Made by a program: the position numbers and the translations under genes. 64,000 nt of DNA from the NCBI GenBank assembly GCA_963921425.1, contig OY992837.1:21840630-21904629 (forward strand). Direction: 5' to 3'. Below, piece after piece: positions 1-11,470 of this stretch. How positions within the stretch are numbered: position 1 is the first letter of the stretch; each line of letters begins with the position of its first letter. The notes beneath the pieces were generated by a model that saw only the letters and a list, made by a program, of their open reading frames with translations, searched no databases and was not told the DNA's origin. This DNA comes from Dryas octopetala. Taxonomy: Eukaryota > Streptophyta > Magnoliopsida > Rosales > Rosaceae.

Positions 1-1330
1 AAGAAGTCTACATGGACATTCCTCCTGGTTTTGGACGAAAGGGGGAGAACAATGTCTGCCGTCTGCACAAGTCGCTGTATGGACTCAAGCAGGCTTCCCG
101 CCAGTGGTTCTTGAAGCTTTCCGCTGCTCTTCACACCGGCGGCTTTCGTCAATCTTGGGCAGACTACTCTTTGTTCGTCCGCAACCAGCAGGGAAGGTGT
201 ACAGTTTTGTTAGTATATGTGGACGATGTGATTGTGGCAGGAAACAATTTAGAGGACTTGTTGAAGACAAAGCATTTTCTTGCAAAGTGCTTCAAGTTAA
301 AGGACTTGGGCAAACTTCGATACTTCCTTGGCATAGAAGTGGCACGGTAGGACAGGGGGATGGTACTCAGCCAACGCAAATATGCATTGGAAATCCTAGA
401 AGACTCTGGTTTCTTGGGAGCTAAAACTTCGAAAGCTCCTTTTGATCAAAATTTGCAACTGACACATGAAGAAGGAGCTGAGCTTGCTGATGCGTCTCAA
501 TACCGTAGGCTCGTGGGTAGGCTTATATATCTAACCATAACCAGGCCCGACCTTGCATATTCGGTGCATGTTTTAAGTCAGTACATGCATAAACCTCGAA
601 AGCCGCACCTAGAAGCTGCATACAAGGTATTACGGTATGTCAAGCATACCCCAGGGCAAGGAATTCTCTTGCCTTCCTATGGACGGTTGGAACTAGAAGC
701 CTTTTGTGATGCTGATTGGGCACGTTGCAAAGATACTCGAAGATCCACCACGGGCTATTGTATTTTCTTTGGTAATTCCCTTGTTTCGTGGAAGTCAAAG
801 AAGCAGAGCACGGTGTCTAGGTCCAGCGCTGAAGCAGAATACAGATCGATGGCCACCACAAGCTGTGAAGTAACTTGGCTTCGCAGCTTAATTACTTCAA
901 GATCTATATGTTCCACAGAGCAAACCCACCAGGTTATTTTGTGACAACAAAGCAGCAATTCATATCTCATCAAATCCGGTTTTCCATGAGAGGACTAAAC
1001 ACATCGAAATTGATTGTCATGTTGTCAGAGAGAAGGTGCAACGTGGAGTAATCAAAACGCAGTACATTCGAAGTAGTGAGCAACCAGCAGATCTTTTCAC
1101 CAAACCACTGGTTTTGAAACAGTTCAGAATGCTATTACACAAGTTGGGTGTCATCAATATCCACTCCAACTTGAGGGGGAGTATTGAGGAAGAAGATTCT
1201 AAGTGATTGACATTCCTTGAATATAGGGATTTTATGTATATGGGATAGAAAATATAGAGAATGCTTTTAAAATATAGGGATTCATTATCTTGGTTGAAGA
1301 TTTTAAAATCTTTGTTAATCACTAATAATT
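1..1330 (+). mobile_element. Ty1/copia retrotransposon fossil, 3' part
   Basis: The window opens inside the reverse transcriptase of a Ty1/copia element. The copia RT motif YVDDVIVAG and the flanking RT core (LYGLKQASRQWF) are read on the plus strand near 80-240. The RNase H region follows at about 670-1130, with DADWARC and [14 protein letters not shown] purine-rich tract (ttgagggggagt, about 1171-1182) looks like the polypurine tract. The A/T-rich stretch after it, about 1183-1330, is probably the start of the 3' LTR, cut short where an unrelated minus-strand element begins. The element is broken, with a few breaks visible, and its 5' part lies outside the window. Family assignment is secure. 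The LTR limit is inferred. Confidence 0.9.
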
Positions 1331-2540
1331 CAGGATTTGTTGGAGGAGTTACTTCGAAATCAGTGGCAGTAGGGGAAGTTTGATCTTCTTCAATTGTTTC
1401 AGTATAATGACTAGTACTAGTGCTTGGTTTGTAATAAGGATAGCTTACTTGTGAGGTTGTTTTGAATCCTTTTAACTTAAAGTTTTTTTAAATCTTTTTC
1501 TAATTCATGATCTCTTATTTTTAATTCTTCTGTGGTATCCAAATCTCTAATTTGTAAGGAAGACCTAGAGTTTTGACTTTCCAAGTTGATTTTTACTGTA
1601 CCATCAAGATATTATTGGATATAATCAAGGTTGAATAAATTATTTTGAATATTAGTTGGGTAACTTTCACTTGTTAATAACCAGTCTTCTGGTAAACTAA
1701 CATCTGACCATTTAATAGTATGTGGTATTCGTATGTTTGCATTTTCTTGACTATTTTGACTTAATAAAGTTGGGTCTTTTAGACTTTTAGAAATAGCCTA
1801 GAAATTCATATTTGTTCCAGTACATTTATAATAGACTCTGTAGATTAAAGATAGAGGTTGAACTCTTTCTAGGGCATGATATCCTGAGGTTTTTATGTTT
1901 AAAGTTAAAGCATTTAACATGTGTGGGTTAAGCTAATTGTAAAGTCTGGGTAGCAATCAAAATGGATAGAACCATTATATAGACTTGATTCAATGATTCC
2001 GAGATTTCATGTTGTTTACTTAAGGCATAAACTTGTTCTACTGTTTTAACATGATGTTCACTTTTGAAGGATGACATTGACCATTTCTTTTTATAAATTT
2101 CTTTACTAGGGACTCTGGGTATATTCTAATCATTAAAATCAATGCAATCATCTGTCTGGTATTCAATTTGTTCTTCATTTACTATATCTGGGATTCTATT
2201 TAAACCAGACCTAGAACTAGTGGCTGTAGACTTAGATCTAAAATATCTACTCTTCTTTACAAGCTTATAGGTTTTCTGGGGGATTATCAGAGTCTTCTTT
2301 GATTCTTAGGTCAAGAATATATGAAACTAATAAAGTTTTCTTTATTTTCTCTCATGCCTCATATGCTCATGCGTCAACCTAGGACTTATTGTTTGAAAAG
2401 AAGAATTCTCTAAAAGTTGGATATAAACAGGAATAGAAGTCAAAGAAGAACTAAAATAAACAATTCAGAAAACCAACTAGCCACTTGGGGGGATGAATGA
2501 ATAAATAAACACAACACTTATGGCTCTAATACCAAAGGTA
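1331..2540 (-). mobile_element. Endogenous caulimovirid-like fossil (movement-protein region)
   Basis: On the minus strand this A/T-rich stretch retains scattered coding similarity that resembles the N-terminal, movement-protein side of the polyprotein of endogenous plant caulimovirids, perhaps of florendovirus type. The clearest visible piece is FRSKSTATSSRSGLNRIPDI, near 2170-2250. A primer-binding site complementary to tRNA-Met (reverse complement of tggctctaataccaaa, 2521-2536) lies a few hundred bases upstream of it on the coding strand, the expected order. The element is heavily broken and only this part remains. The alternative is an LTR retrotransposon with the same primer type. Family call is moderate and was made from motif memory. 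Confidence 0.5.
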
Positions 2541-2815
2541 GATAGGCAAATGATTTTCGATAAAACATTTATTTTCGATAACACAACACTTATTTTCGAT
2601 AAAACCATCTATTTGTTTGATCAAAGTTAGATATGCAAATGATTTTCGATTTGACTAATTTTTTGCAAAGATGATCTATGAATAGACGCTTAAAAAATAG
2701 ACATTCGGATTGTTCAAAAACTACATAGAGTGGGCCCATCTGCCCCATCTCATATTTAACACTAAATGTGGGATCCCACACCTGAAGGGGCCTGTATATA
2801 TATATATATAGAAAG
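2541..2815. repeat. A/T-rich spacer with short direct repeats
   Basis: Short direct repeats of attttcgataaaac and related strings occur between about 2551 and 2650, next to the primer-site end of the viral fossil. They may belong to its intergenic region. The rest ends in a TA dinucleotide run (about 2795-2810) that forms the left flank of the following MITE. No gene is seen. Confidence 0.4.
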
Positions 2816-3018
2816 ATTTTCTCTAGAGAGGATGTCCGCATTTTACAAAATTTACGGATGTGGACTATTCGGTCGTCATCCGATAGACAACTGCAAATTT
2901 TGGTCGACAGGTGCTGTAGCAAGTTTGGTCGCCAGGGTCTAGCGGATGTCTATGAGATGGCAACCGGATAGTTCACATCTGCAAATTTTATAAAATGCAG
3001 ATCTCCTCTCTAGAGAAG
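2816..3018. mobile_element. Fold-back MITE, copy A
   Basis: A roughly 200-bp palindromic element. Its left end reads ctctagagaggatgtccgca and its right end is the near inverted repeat, gatctcctctctagagaa. The inner arms (tttacggatgtggactat and atagttcacatctgcaaa) are also inverted. It sits between TA-repeat tracts, so a TA-type target duplication cannot be distinguished from the flanks. No coding capacity. The superfamily is not certain. Confidence 0.7.
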
Positions 3019-3035
3019 GACTGTATATATATATA

Positions 3036-3228
3036 ATGCAGATGTCCGCATTTTATAAAATTTGTAGATGTGAACTATCTAGTCGCCATCCCGTAGACAT
3101 CCGGTAGACCCTGGCGACCAAACTTGCTACAGCACCTGTCGACCAAAATTTGTGGCTGTCTATCGGATGGCGACCGGATAGTTCACATCCATAAATTTTG
3201 TAAATGCGGACATCCTCTCTAGAGAAAA
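3036..3228. mobile_element. Fold-back MITE, copy B, inverted relative to copy A
   Basis: A second copy of the same element lies just downstream in the opposite orientation. It shares the inner segment around gtcgacaggtgctgtagcaa, here as its reverse complement, and ends with catcctctctagagaaaatc. Together the two copies make an inverted repeat of about 410 bp. The left terminus of copy B lacks the ctctagagagg end, so it is slightly shortened. Confidence 0.65.
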
Positions 3229-4841
3229 TCTCTATATATATATGCATGTGAGGGAAGATATTAATGGATAATAATTTGACTTTAGGCCATCGCAAGGTTT
3301 CAAGTTGCAGGGACGAATCCACGTTCAAAGGTAAGAGGTTGCCTGACCCCCTAACACCGGCGACCCTTCCCCAACAAAACCCCAAGCCTAGCCGCCGTGA
3401 CCGCCCAAGCCCAGCCTCCGTAACCCCCCAAGCCTAGCCACCATGACCCCTAAGCCCACCAAGCCTAGCCTAGCCGCCGCCTAACTCCTCTTATCTTCTT
3501 ATACTATTTGTTGTTCTCCCTTTTTTTTTTTGGTTGGTGATTGTGGAGTTGCAGTCTTGCAAAAGAAGAAGAAGAAGAAAAAAAAAAAAGGAGAAAGAAA
3601 ACGAAAATGGGTGGGGTGGGATCTGCACCTGCAAGTGGAGTTCTTTCCAATTTTTTTATTCATTTTTTTTTTTTGTATTTTACATCATTTTAAAAGGTTT
3701 TATATGGTTTTTTTTTTATTGTTTTTCTTTTTAAGTGGCTATTTTTAAAAGGTAAGTGGTGGGGTTTATGGGTGCCATCTCATTGCCGCGTCATGAGATA
3801 ACAGTTTTTTTGATGGCTAAACTAATAGAGGTACCTTATTGATACAGATTCGTAGTTGGGGTACTTTAGTGCAACATTTTGAAAGTAAGGTATGAAGTTG
3901 AAAAAAATTAAGTAAATAAATAAACATGAGCCTAATGGTCTAATGGATGTTCACCATTTATCCTCAATTCACATTTTCTCAAACTCTAAGCCCTCACTTA
4001 GCCCCATCTGCCTGCAAGTCGCCACCGGCCAGCCCCCATCCGTTTGCGACATGCCGCCTCCCGTTGGGTTTTACACCATGACTCTCCGGAATACTTTTTC
4101 CTAGATCCGTCACTGTCAAGTTGTTCCTTAAGTTTATTTGAAAAACATATATATCAAATGACATTTGAGGGTTTCGGTGCAATGGCCATGAAAGTTATTT
4201 CCATTTCCATGGCCAGCTTAATGCATGAAGAGAATGTAATCCATAATATAAAAATAATACAATAGAGCTCAAGTCCACGTGCCGCAGCGAGCAGGAAAGC
4301 GAGTAGGAAGTAACGTTAAAGTGGTCCAAGTTCAAGAAGTGATCGATCGAGAGAGACTGTGAATATTGGAATCTGAGAGACGACGTGCGATGGCGAAAGA
4401 TCCGGCGAGCCTTCTGCTGCGCGCTTTGCTCTCTCTCTTTATATACATATCTAGTCTTCAATCTATTCCCCTCTGCCAGCTAACAATCCCAATACAATAA
4501 TTAATTAATAGCATGCAAGTTCATTCATACATCTACAAATATTAATTAATTAATTAATGAACTCATACACTTTTCTCTTGTTCCCATGAGTACTCTATAT
4601 TAAGACTTCCTAGCTAGCTACTTTAATTTCAGTAAACATATTTTAATTATTCGTTGACTTAAATACAACAATCAGACCCATAACCAACAGCCAATAATAT
4701 ATAATAAAATATTTTAGTTTAAAGCTGTACATATAGGGCTTCTCTACAGTAGTTGTCATTCTGCATATGCATGCCTAAGTACTTGAGCTAGTTTTAGTAC
4801 CAAATTTCAAGCTCATTATATATTCTCTATCTTTCAATTCA
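3229..4841. other. Intergenic region upstream of the bHLH gene
   Basis: No gene is recognised. The stretch 3350-3480 is rich in repeated cccaagcctagccgcc-like units. 3510-3740 is a run of A, T and GAA simple sequence. 3880-4470 is unremarkable A/T-rich sequence with a palindromic CACGTG (G-box) at 4276-4281, about 560 bp upstream of the bHLH start codon. 4530-4840 is A/T-rich and is the likely proximal promoter and leader. A possible TATA element (tatataataaaata) lies near 4696-4709, but several similar A/T strings compete with it. Confidence 0.5.
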
Positions 4842-7006
4842 ATGGCACATGGCAAGGCCAGAATGCCCATTAATGACTCATGCACTAGTGAGTCCCTTCA
4901 AGTTTCTTCAGATCTTTCTGATGGATTTGTGTTTAGAAGCGCCAGTACTACAGCTTATCAACCTGATCATCATGATCAGGTATCCCACTCAGTGATAAAC
5001 TTCAAAAGTAGTAGTAGTAGTAGAGGGTACAATAGTAATTTCATCCACTGCAGTGAATCTCTGCTTAGTTTTGAGAAAAACGAGCAGAGCAATTACTTGA
5101 AGACTGGCAATGATCACAAAGATGATGATGGTGATGAGCATTATCATGACTTGCATCCGCACCATAGTTACCAGCAGTGGAATGATCAGGCAATATTATT
5201 AAGTGGTACGTGCAGCAGCATCAGCGACGACCCAATTACACGCCTTTCGGGGGATTTCCATTGTTTTCGGACAGCGAGCAATTACAGCTCCATGCCCAAT
5301 AATGCCTCAAAAGAAAATCATGCAGATCAGGAGGTTTGTGGGACGTGGTTATACTCTGAACCCACAGTTGTTGGAGATAGCTTCCAGGAATCCGGAACTC
5401 AAGAATCAGGCTTTCACAAGCGACCTCATATGGTTTTTATTCCCCAAACCCTTTCCTTCTCTTTCTGCACCAATTAATTTATTTAATTAAACAGGAAATC
5501 TTTTCTTGTTAAACGATACATATAGGAAAATTTTCACGAGCAGATGATTCACACCTATTTTTCTTTTTTGCTGATACGTATAGGATGATATGATTCTTGT
5601 GTATGTAAGACCTGCACAAGAATCACGTCATCCGATCCTATATTCATCCACAAAAAATAAACGGATATCCTCTCTAGTGAATGACTACATATATATATAT
5701 ATATATATTATATCTATTATCATATTGTTAATCTAAACCATCTATCAAACATAACTTTATTTGAATGTATGACTCGGCCGGATTAAGAAAATTGCAACAG
5801 AATATTATAGATGCTTTTCTAATGGACGATGCAGCATTATCAATGCAGGATATTAGATAGGGTTCGAACACTCATAATACAACGTTTGAACATGTACTCA
5901 TCATGAGTGTTTAAATGTTCTCTCACATCCTTACGTCAGAGAATTCTTGTATAACATGATATTTGACAAAATAAAATTACCCAAATATATAAACATATAT
6001 AATTTTTTAGTGCTCAAATTTTTATATTCATCTTCCAATTAATAATTTGTTCACAGGGAGAGAGCATGCAACCCTTAAAGAAGCAATGCAATACTAGTGC
6101 TATTAAGAAGCCCAAACCCAAGTCAAGTCCCTCAAAGGACCCCCAAAGTATTGCAGCCAAGGTTTGCTTCAATTATACTTATGCAAATTGAATATTAATT
6201 AGTTTTGAATCTTGATATTTATTGATCTTTGATAGTGAAATTTAATTGATTGTAAACTAAGAAAAGTATAGAAAAATGAAGTGGTGATCGAAAGAATGCT
6301 TGTCTTTCAGAATCGAAGAGAGCGGATTAGCGAGCGGCTTAAGATACTACAGGAACTGGTTCCCAATGGCTGCAAGGTTTGGATTTAATTTCTAACAGAC
6401 TTGCTATATATTATTTCTAGCTTATGACATAGAGGCATCAATGATCATTATCTTGTAAAGTTGGCTTCCTGTACTATATACTATGTTTTTCGCAATTCTC
6501 AAAGTTTTATATATATATATATGCAGGTTGATTTGGTGACCATGTTAGAGAAAGCGATTAGTTATGTCAAATTCCTTCAATTGCAAGTCAAGGTGTGTAC
6601 CACATAAACAAATTTAATTTAATACAACTATTTGTATATATTATTTTATTTATTTTTTTTTTTTCTAGGAACTATTTGTATTATTTTAACTAACCATCTT
6701 ATGTACCATTTATTTAATTGTATTTACTCACTTTTATTAAGAAATTAATGGTACACAAAATGGTCAGTGAGATATATATATGATACGTACAAATAGCAGC
6801 ACTCATTTAAATTTAATATATTGCTTAGATTTCTATGATCCCTTGAAACGCTAGAGGCTTATATATAGATCTTGATTTAGGTGTTGGCAACCGATGAATT
6901 TTGGCCTGTTCAAGGCGGGAAAGCTCCCGATATTTCTCAAGTGAAGGAAGCCATTGATGCTATCCTCTCATCCCAGAGAGACACAAGTACAAGCTCAAAG
7001 CTGTAA
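4842..7006 (+). CDS. RHD6: bHLH transcription factor, class I RSL (RHD6/RSL1-like)
   Basis: Five exons, all with GT-AG borders and phase 0: 4842-5432, 6057-6161, 6311-6376, 6527-6592 and 6881-7006, giving 317 residues. Exon 1 is poorly conserved, with Ser runs and a His/Asp-rich stretch. The conserved block starts in exon 2 (SPSKDPQSIAAK) and runs through the basic region and helix 1 (NRRERISERLKILQELVPNG), helix 2 (VDLVTMLEKAISYVKFLQLQ) and the C-terminal RSL box (DEFWPVQGGKAPDISQ). That box and the KRPHMGE string at the exon 1/2 join match Arabidopsis RHD6/RSL1 (about 298 residues) rather than class II RSL2/RSL4. Members of this family are nuclear regulators that start root-hair or rhizoid growth. 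The position usually held by the E-box-contacting Glu in the basic region appears to be Ala, as in other RSL proteins. Function is inferred from family. Expression is not shown by the sequence. Confidence 0.93.
5500..5700. mobile_element. Small fold-back element in intron 1 of the bHLH gene
   Basis: Intron 1 contains an imperfect hairpin. The arm around aggatgatatgattcttgtg (about 5582-5601) pairs with cacaagaatcacgtcatccg (about 5615-5634), and pairing extends outward toward gatatcctctctagtgaatg (about 5664-5683), followed by a TA run. The outer end resembles the ctctagagagga end of the MITE pair at 2816-3228, so it may be a divergent relative. No coding capacity. Exact ends are uncertain. 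Confidence 0.5.
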
Positions 7007-8614
7007 TGGGGTACTTGAAAAAGAGGTAATAATAACAAGAGTAACTACGTAGGCAAAATAAGTGCTTTGCAACAATGCAAGGAAATACGTACTTAGCGAT
7101 ATATGTATTGACAACATTTTTTTTCCTCTCCTAGTTATGAATATGTTGTGACCGAATTATATACATACATGTATTCTTTTTAAAACTTTAGAAATGGCTG
7201 AAACTCTGACCAAAAATCAAATGATCGAAGGGTGATCTATTATAATCCTATCTCATTTTTTTCAACCTTCATTACCACTTAGGTTAACTAGTTACAAGAA
7301 CTTAATGCTTCTTGATATATGCGCCTGTGTTTGGGCTCAAATTGGACCAAGCCTTAAGATGGTTAAGGAATTGGGATTAATCTTTACCCTGTGGCTAGTG
7401 TGAAAAGCATGTTGCAGGCATGTCAGCAAGTTTGCTAGAGACTTGTAAAGTGTGGGATGTATAAAAAGCATAAGCCTAGCTTTAACCAAACGATTATGGA
7501 CTGGGTGGAGAACTAGTCCAGTGGAATTAAGGTTGTTTTCTTGCCTAGGTCAGACTATGACTTAGAATTCATCTTGAAACACAAAGAAATGCTACCAAAT
7601 ATATATAAAGTAAAAAATATATAAAGAGTAGTAAAGAAAAACAAAGTAAAGTGACTAAGTGAGACTGAGAGAGAGAGTAAACTTGAATAAGTAAATGTGA
7701 GTTACATTAACTTGAAGCTAAATCGAAGTAGTTCGATTACAATGTGAGTTTCAAATAAAAATGCCTCAATCAAGCTAGATAAAGCTTAAAATGGTTGAGA
7801 ACTAACCTTACAATAGTTAAAATTAACAAGTAACTGCCGGAAAATGGAAACGATACAGTCTATATATACGTCACGTGAAAGAAAATGTGTGTTCATCTAC
7901 ATGAATGTACGCATGTGCGAAAGTGTGGTGGTGTTACCAACAAAAACATTTTCTAGCCTAAATACCCAATTATAATAGTTGGGTTGACATGAAAATATAA
8001 ATATACAAGTACATGAGATTGAGTGCGGAGAATCTCACCCTTGAAGATCAATCTTGGGATGGACCGTACCCAAGTTAACCAAAGCTCCAATGCCTTCAAC
8101 TTCTCATTCTCCAAGGGGCGCCCAAGCCTATTGTTTGCCTCAAAATTTCTACAGCCACGTGTCAAGTAGGCCGCGAATCAAGGAAACTGCATTCTTGTTG
8201 TGTGCGTTAGGCGTGTCAGTACATGGTCATAAACCGGGTGTACAATTATGAATTTTGCGTGTAAATCTGACTTCCAACCAAAAGACTATGACCGAGGAAG
8301 GAATGGGATCTCGGTCTTAGGTTATCACTGCCTTGATGCAAGGACTTTTGAGACGGCATAATGAGATGAAAGTGTCAAAGTGATTTGGTGGGTGATTATA
8401 GATGTATGGATGATGGTGTGAAATTAACGAAAATAACAATAAAATAAAATAGTGCAATTAAAATTAAATGCGAAAAATAAAGGTACGACAAAAAAATACA
8501 ATCAAAACGAAGGTAATCTCTAGAATTAATAAAACTAATGCGAGTGTGAACAACAAAGTGAAAAATCTAACATAATTCTAAACTACGAAAATAATAAATT
8601 AAGCAATAAACCTA
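7007..8614. other. Spacer between the bHLH gene and the CACTA element
   Basis: It begins with the 3' UTR of the bHLH gene, though no decisive polyadenylation signal stands out. From about 7320 on, the composition changes and the sequence looks repeat-derived (tgtataaaaagcataagcct near 7457), possibly LTR or leader sequence. No coding similarity was recognised on either strand. Confidence 0.35.
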
Positions 8615-8629
8615 CACTACAAGAAAAAG

Positions 8630-9092
8630 GAGTTTGGGCGACGAACCTAGTTTCTCTCTCAAAGTCGAATTTCGTCGCCCAAAAGTCTTTGTCAACAGTT
8701 TGGTCGCCCAAGCCATGACACCGAAGACTTTGGGCGACGAACAAGTAAATTCTATTGCCCAAAGATACTTGGGGCGACGAATTTGGTTCGTCTCCTAAGG
8801 AGACTTTGGGCGACGAACATATTGTTCGTCGCCCAAAGTACGTTTAGGCAGCGGAATTGTTCATCGCTTAAACATACTTTGGGCGATGAAATTCTTATTC
8901 CTCTCCCAAATCATGTTTAGGCGGCGGAATTATTTGTTGCCTAAACATACTTTGGGCGACGAAATTCATATTCCTCTTCCAAAGCATGTTTAGGCGACGA
9001 AATTATTCGTCGCCTAAACATACTTTGGGCAACGAAATTAATTATTCCTCGCCCAAAGAGTGTTTAGGCAACAAACAATTTCGTCGCCTAAA
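8630..9092. repeat. CACTA subterminal palindrome array
   Basis: About a dozen copies of a 13-bp motif, tttgggcgacgaa or tttaggcgacgaa, occur here in alternating direct and inverted orientation. The clearest palindrome lies near 8805-8838 (tttgggcgacgaa, a short A/T loop, then ttcgtcgcccaaa), with another near 8988-9020 built on the aggc variant. Subterminal repeats of this kind are the known binding sites of TNPA-type proteins in En/Spm elements. Binding here is inferred. The regular alternation of gggc-type and aggc-type palindromes is noted as a finding. Confidence 0.85.
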
Positions 9093-9267
9093 CATATTTA
9101 TTTAAAAAAAATTTTTTATTTAGATTATATATTCGAATTTTATATTTTAAAAAAATCTTTATTCAAAAACTATATGACATAAAATTAATAAATTTATATA
9201 TCCAAATATCCATACAAAATAACAACAATTCAATACTATATGCAAATATAATCGATACATACAATCA

Positions 9268-10985
9268 CTAATGGCCCCCTAGGTCAGTAACATCATCGGC
9301 ACCGGTGGAGGAGTCTGGCATGCACTGGTCAATGTTTGGTGGCAGCACAAACCCAGGTACGATCCTGGCCAACTGGCCGAACATCTGCTCTATCTGATGC
9401 ACCTTACTCGTCTGTTGTGCATATGCCGCTCTCGATTCTTCTAGCTGAGCCCTCAACAGCTGCACTTCAGTGGACAGGTTGATGAATTCTGCAGATGGCT
9501 GAGACGAAGACCCGACGCTGAGATCACGAACCTGACCCGCTCACATTCCGCGTATCTCCCTACCACGCCTAACACCCAGTGTCTCCTTCATAATACGAAG
9601 ACCGGCATTGCGATCGAGGATTGAGATTGACTCCAACGGAGTGTCCGGAGGGTACTGGCTGGCCACCTCCTCCAAATAACTCGCCTTCTTGGCGAGCATC
9701 TTAACCTTCAAAATGTTATACACAAGTTAGAAATTAGGAAATTAAATACAAATATAAAAAAATTGTGAAATAAAACTAAAATATAAAAAACTAACGTGCT
9801 TCGCCATACTCTTCTTGTTGCCGGGTCGACCATAAACATCCCTGTAGTTGTCGAGCTCTGGAAACTACGAACCAGCCTAAAAAAGAATGTAATGTTGACA
9901 AAAACTTAAACAATACTAAGGAATATATATATTAAATTAAATAATGGCACACTTGACGATATGACTCCACCCAGTATGAGAAGGGCATCGAACCACCATG
10001 ATGATCAATCCTTGCGAGCGCTTTCCAATTCTTAAGATTGACATTCGACTTCTTCTATTAAATATTAAGCAAAGTGTAAATGCATTAGTGCATATACGAT
10101 AAAGGAATAACATAAGAAAAAATGTTTTAGAAGTCTTAAAATGATATAACATATCAAAAATTTCGGACTCTGAAAATGAGTGCACAACTACTACCACTGA
10201 TCAAGCCGAGATGCAATCTCCGGTGCAGGGCTGGCCAATGCCTTATCTGCCGATCCAAACATGTTATATTCGCTGTGCAGCTTGTGCTTCCATTGTGTGT
10301 AAACTTTTCTCAATAACTTCTCCATATACCTAGCTACATCTGGATCCTCCATCCAAATGTCATAGTTTACCTAAAAAAAAAGAAATATTAAATTTTTAGG
10401 AATGATCAAATTCATCATTTTGTATTAATCGAAATATACTCACTGAGATGGAGCCCATAATGCTCCTCTTAATGACGTCATCAACCTTTTCCCAACTAGG
10501 GAAAAGCATGGGGCAGTCGGCACGAATAATCGCCTCGACAAAAGAAGCAAAAGTACTATGGACCTCTTTGCTCGGTCGTAGGTGATCTTTCTCAAGAACG
10601 ATTCAAATTCTCTCGTTCGTCGTGCGCATGATTCGGGACGCCTTCAACCCTCTACTTATCCCCTTCGTGTTTTTGGAACCTACAAAAGCAAATATAATAA
10701 TTAATTTCACAGTAATCTTATAATATCTAAATAAACTTAAACCTAAATACAAGTGCTGTGAAAACATTTTTCTTACTCTCTGATGATGAAGTAGTACGAG
10801 TGGATGACGCAACATTATCATATGCACCATAACGGTGACCACGTCGGGCCCTCCGTGGCGACAGAATCACAGACCCAATACTCGATAAAAGATCTGGGGC
10901 TATCACCGAGGTCGATTCGCCCTGGACTATGAGGCCGACCTGTACTGCAGGGGCGAACTGAGCTGTAGGGGCGGACATGGATGCT
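9268..10985 (-). pseudogene. TNPA-like (plant transposase_24-type) region of the CACTA element
   Basis: Several separated minus-strand pieces look like exons of the second CACTA protein. The most N-terminal runs from about 10978 down (MSAPTAQFAPAVQVGLIVQ). The next, around 10330-10200, reads DPDVARYMEKLLRKVYTQW. A piece near 10020-9960 contains WKALARIDHHGGSMPFSYW. C-terminal pieces lie at 9723-9541 (ASYLEEVASQYPPDTPLESI) and 9465-9268 (a coiled-coil-like stretch with LEESRAAYAQQTSKVHQIEQ). Spacing between them fits introns, but the full exon set was not resolved. Plant transposase_24 proteins are expected to bind the subterminal repeats. Family call is moderate. Confidence 0.6.
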
Positions 10986-11099
10986 GAACTGGACCTCTGA
11001 AATTCACCCCTGTTTTAGATCAAACTCATTTGCACAATTCAATAAATATTTATGTTAGTCAAAAAGAAAACTAAAGTAATGACTTACTAATCTAAATCA

Positions 11100-11171
11100 T
11101 CATTATCACTTACTAATCTGAATCACCACTAGAAATACTCATTTCATCATCATCTATACCATCAACATCAA

Positions 11172-11209
<38 letters not shown>

Positions 11210-11470
11210 ATACCATCAGCTTCATCAGCTTCATCTTCATCATCATCATCATCGATGAAATCATTAACATCAATTCGGGGAAGTGCCCCAAGATCAATTG
11301 ATAAGACATCGATCTCAATTGGAGTAACGTCATGTATTTCGACTTGTTGTATGATAACATCATTGTTGTATGGATTGGGTATGGTCGAAGATAAATCCTC
11401 TTGATAGGCCACGTCATCCTGATTTTCCTTTTCCGGAATATCCCATATATTTCGATTATGAATCATCTAA
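11100..11470 (-). repeat. GAT/CAT trinucleotide repeat in the transposase C-terminus
   Basis: A pure (cat)n run at about 11170-11210, with interrupted runs to 11255, encodes a poly-Asp/Glu tail on the minus strand, following IDVLSIDLGALPRIDVNDF. Acidic tails are common at the C-terminus of TNP2-like proteins, so this is probably the end of that reading frame and also a microsatellite. Confidence 0.7.

Noticed and set aside
3530-3748. Open frames rich in Lys, Arg and Phe
   Set aside because: Produced by A, GAA and T simple repeats.
4195-4461. Minus-strand open frame upstream of the bHLH gene
   Set aside because: No domain, no homology recognised, and no promoter or splice context. Length is within chance for A/T-rich spacer.
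11100-11470. Acidic Asp-repeat open frame as a separate small gene
   Set aside because: It continues the C-terminal end of the CACTA transposase on the same strand, and the repeat is a GAT microsatellite.
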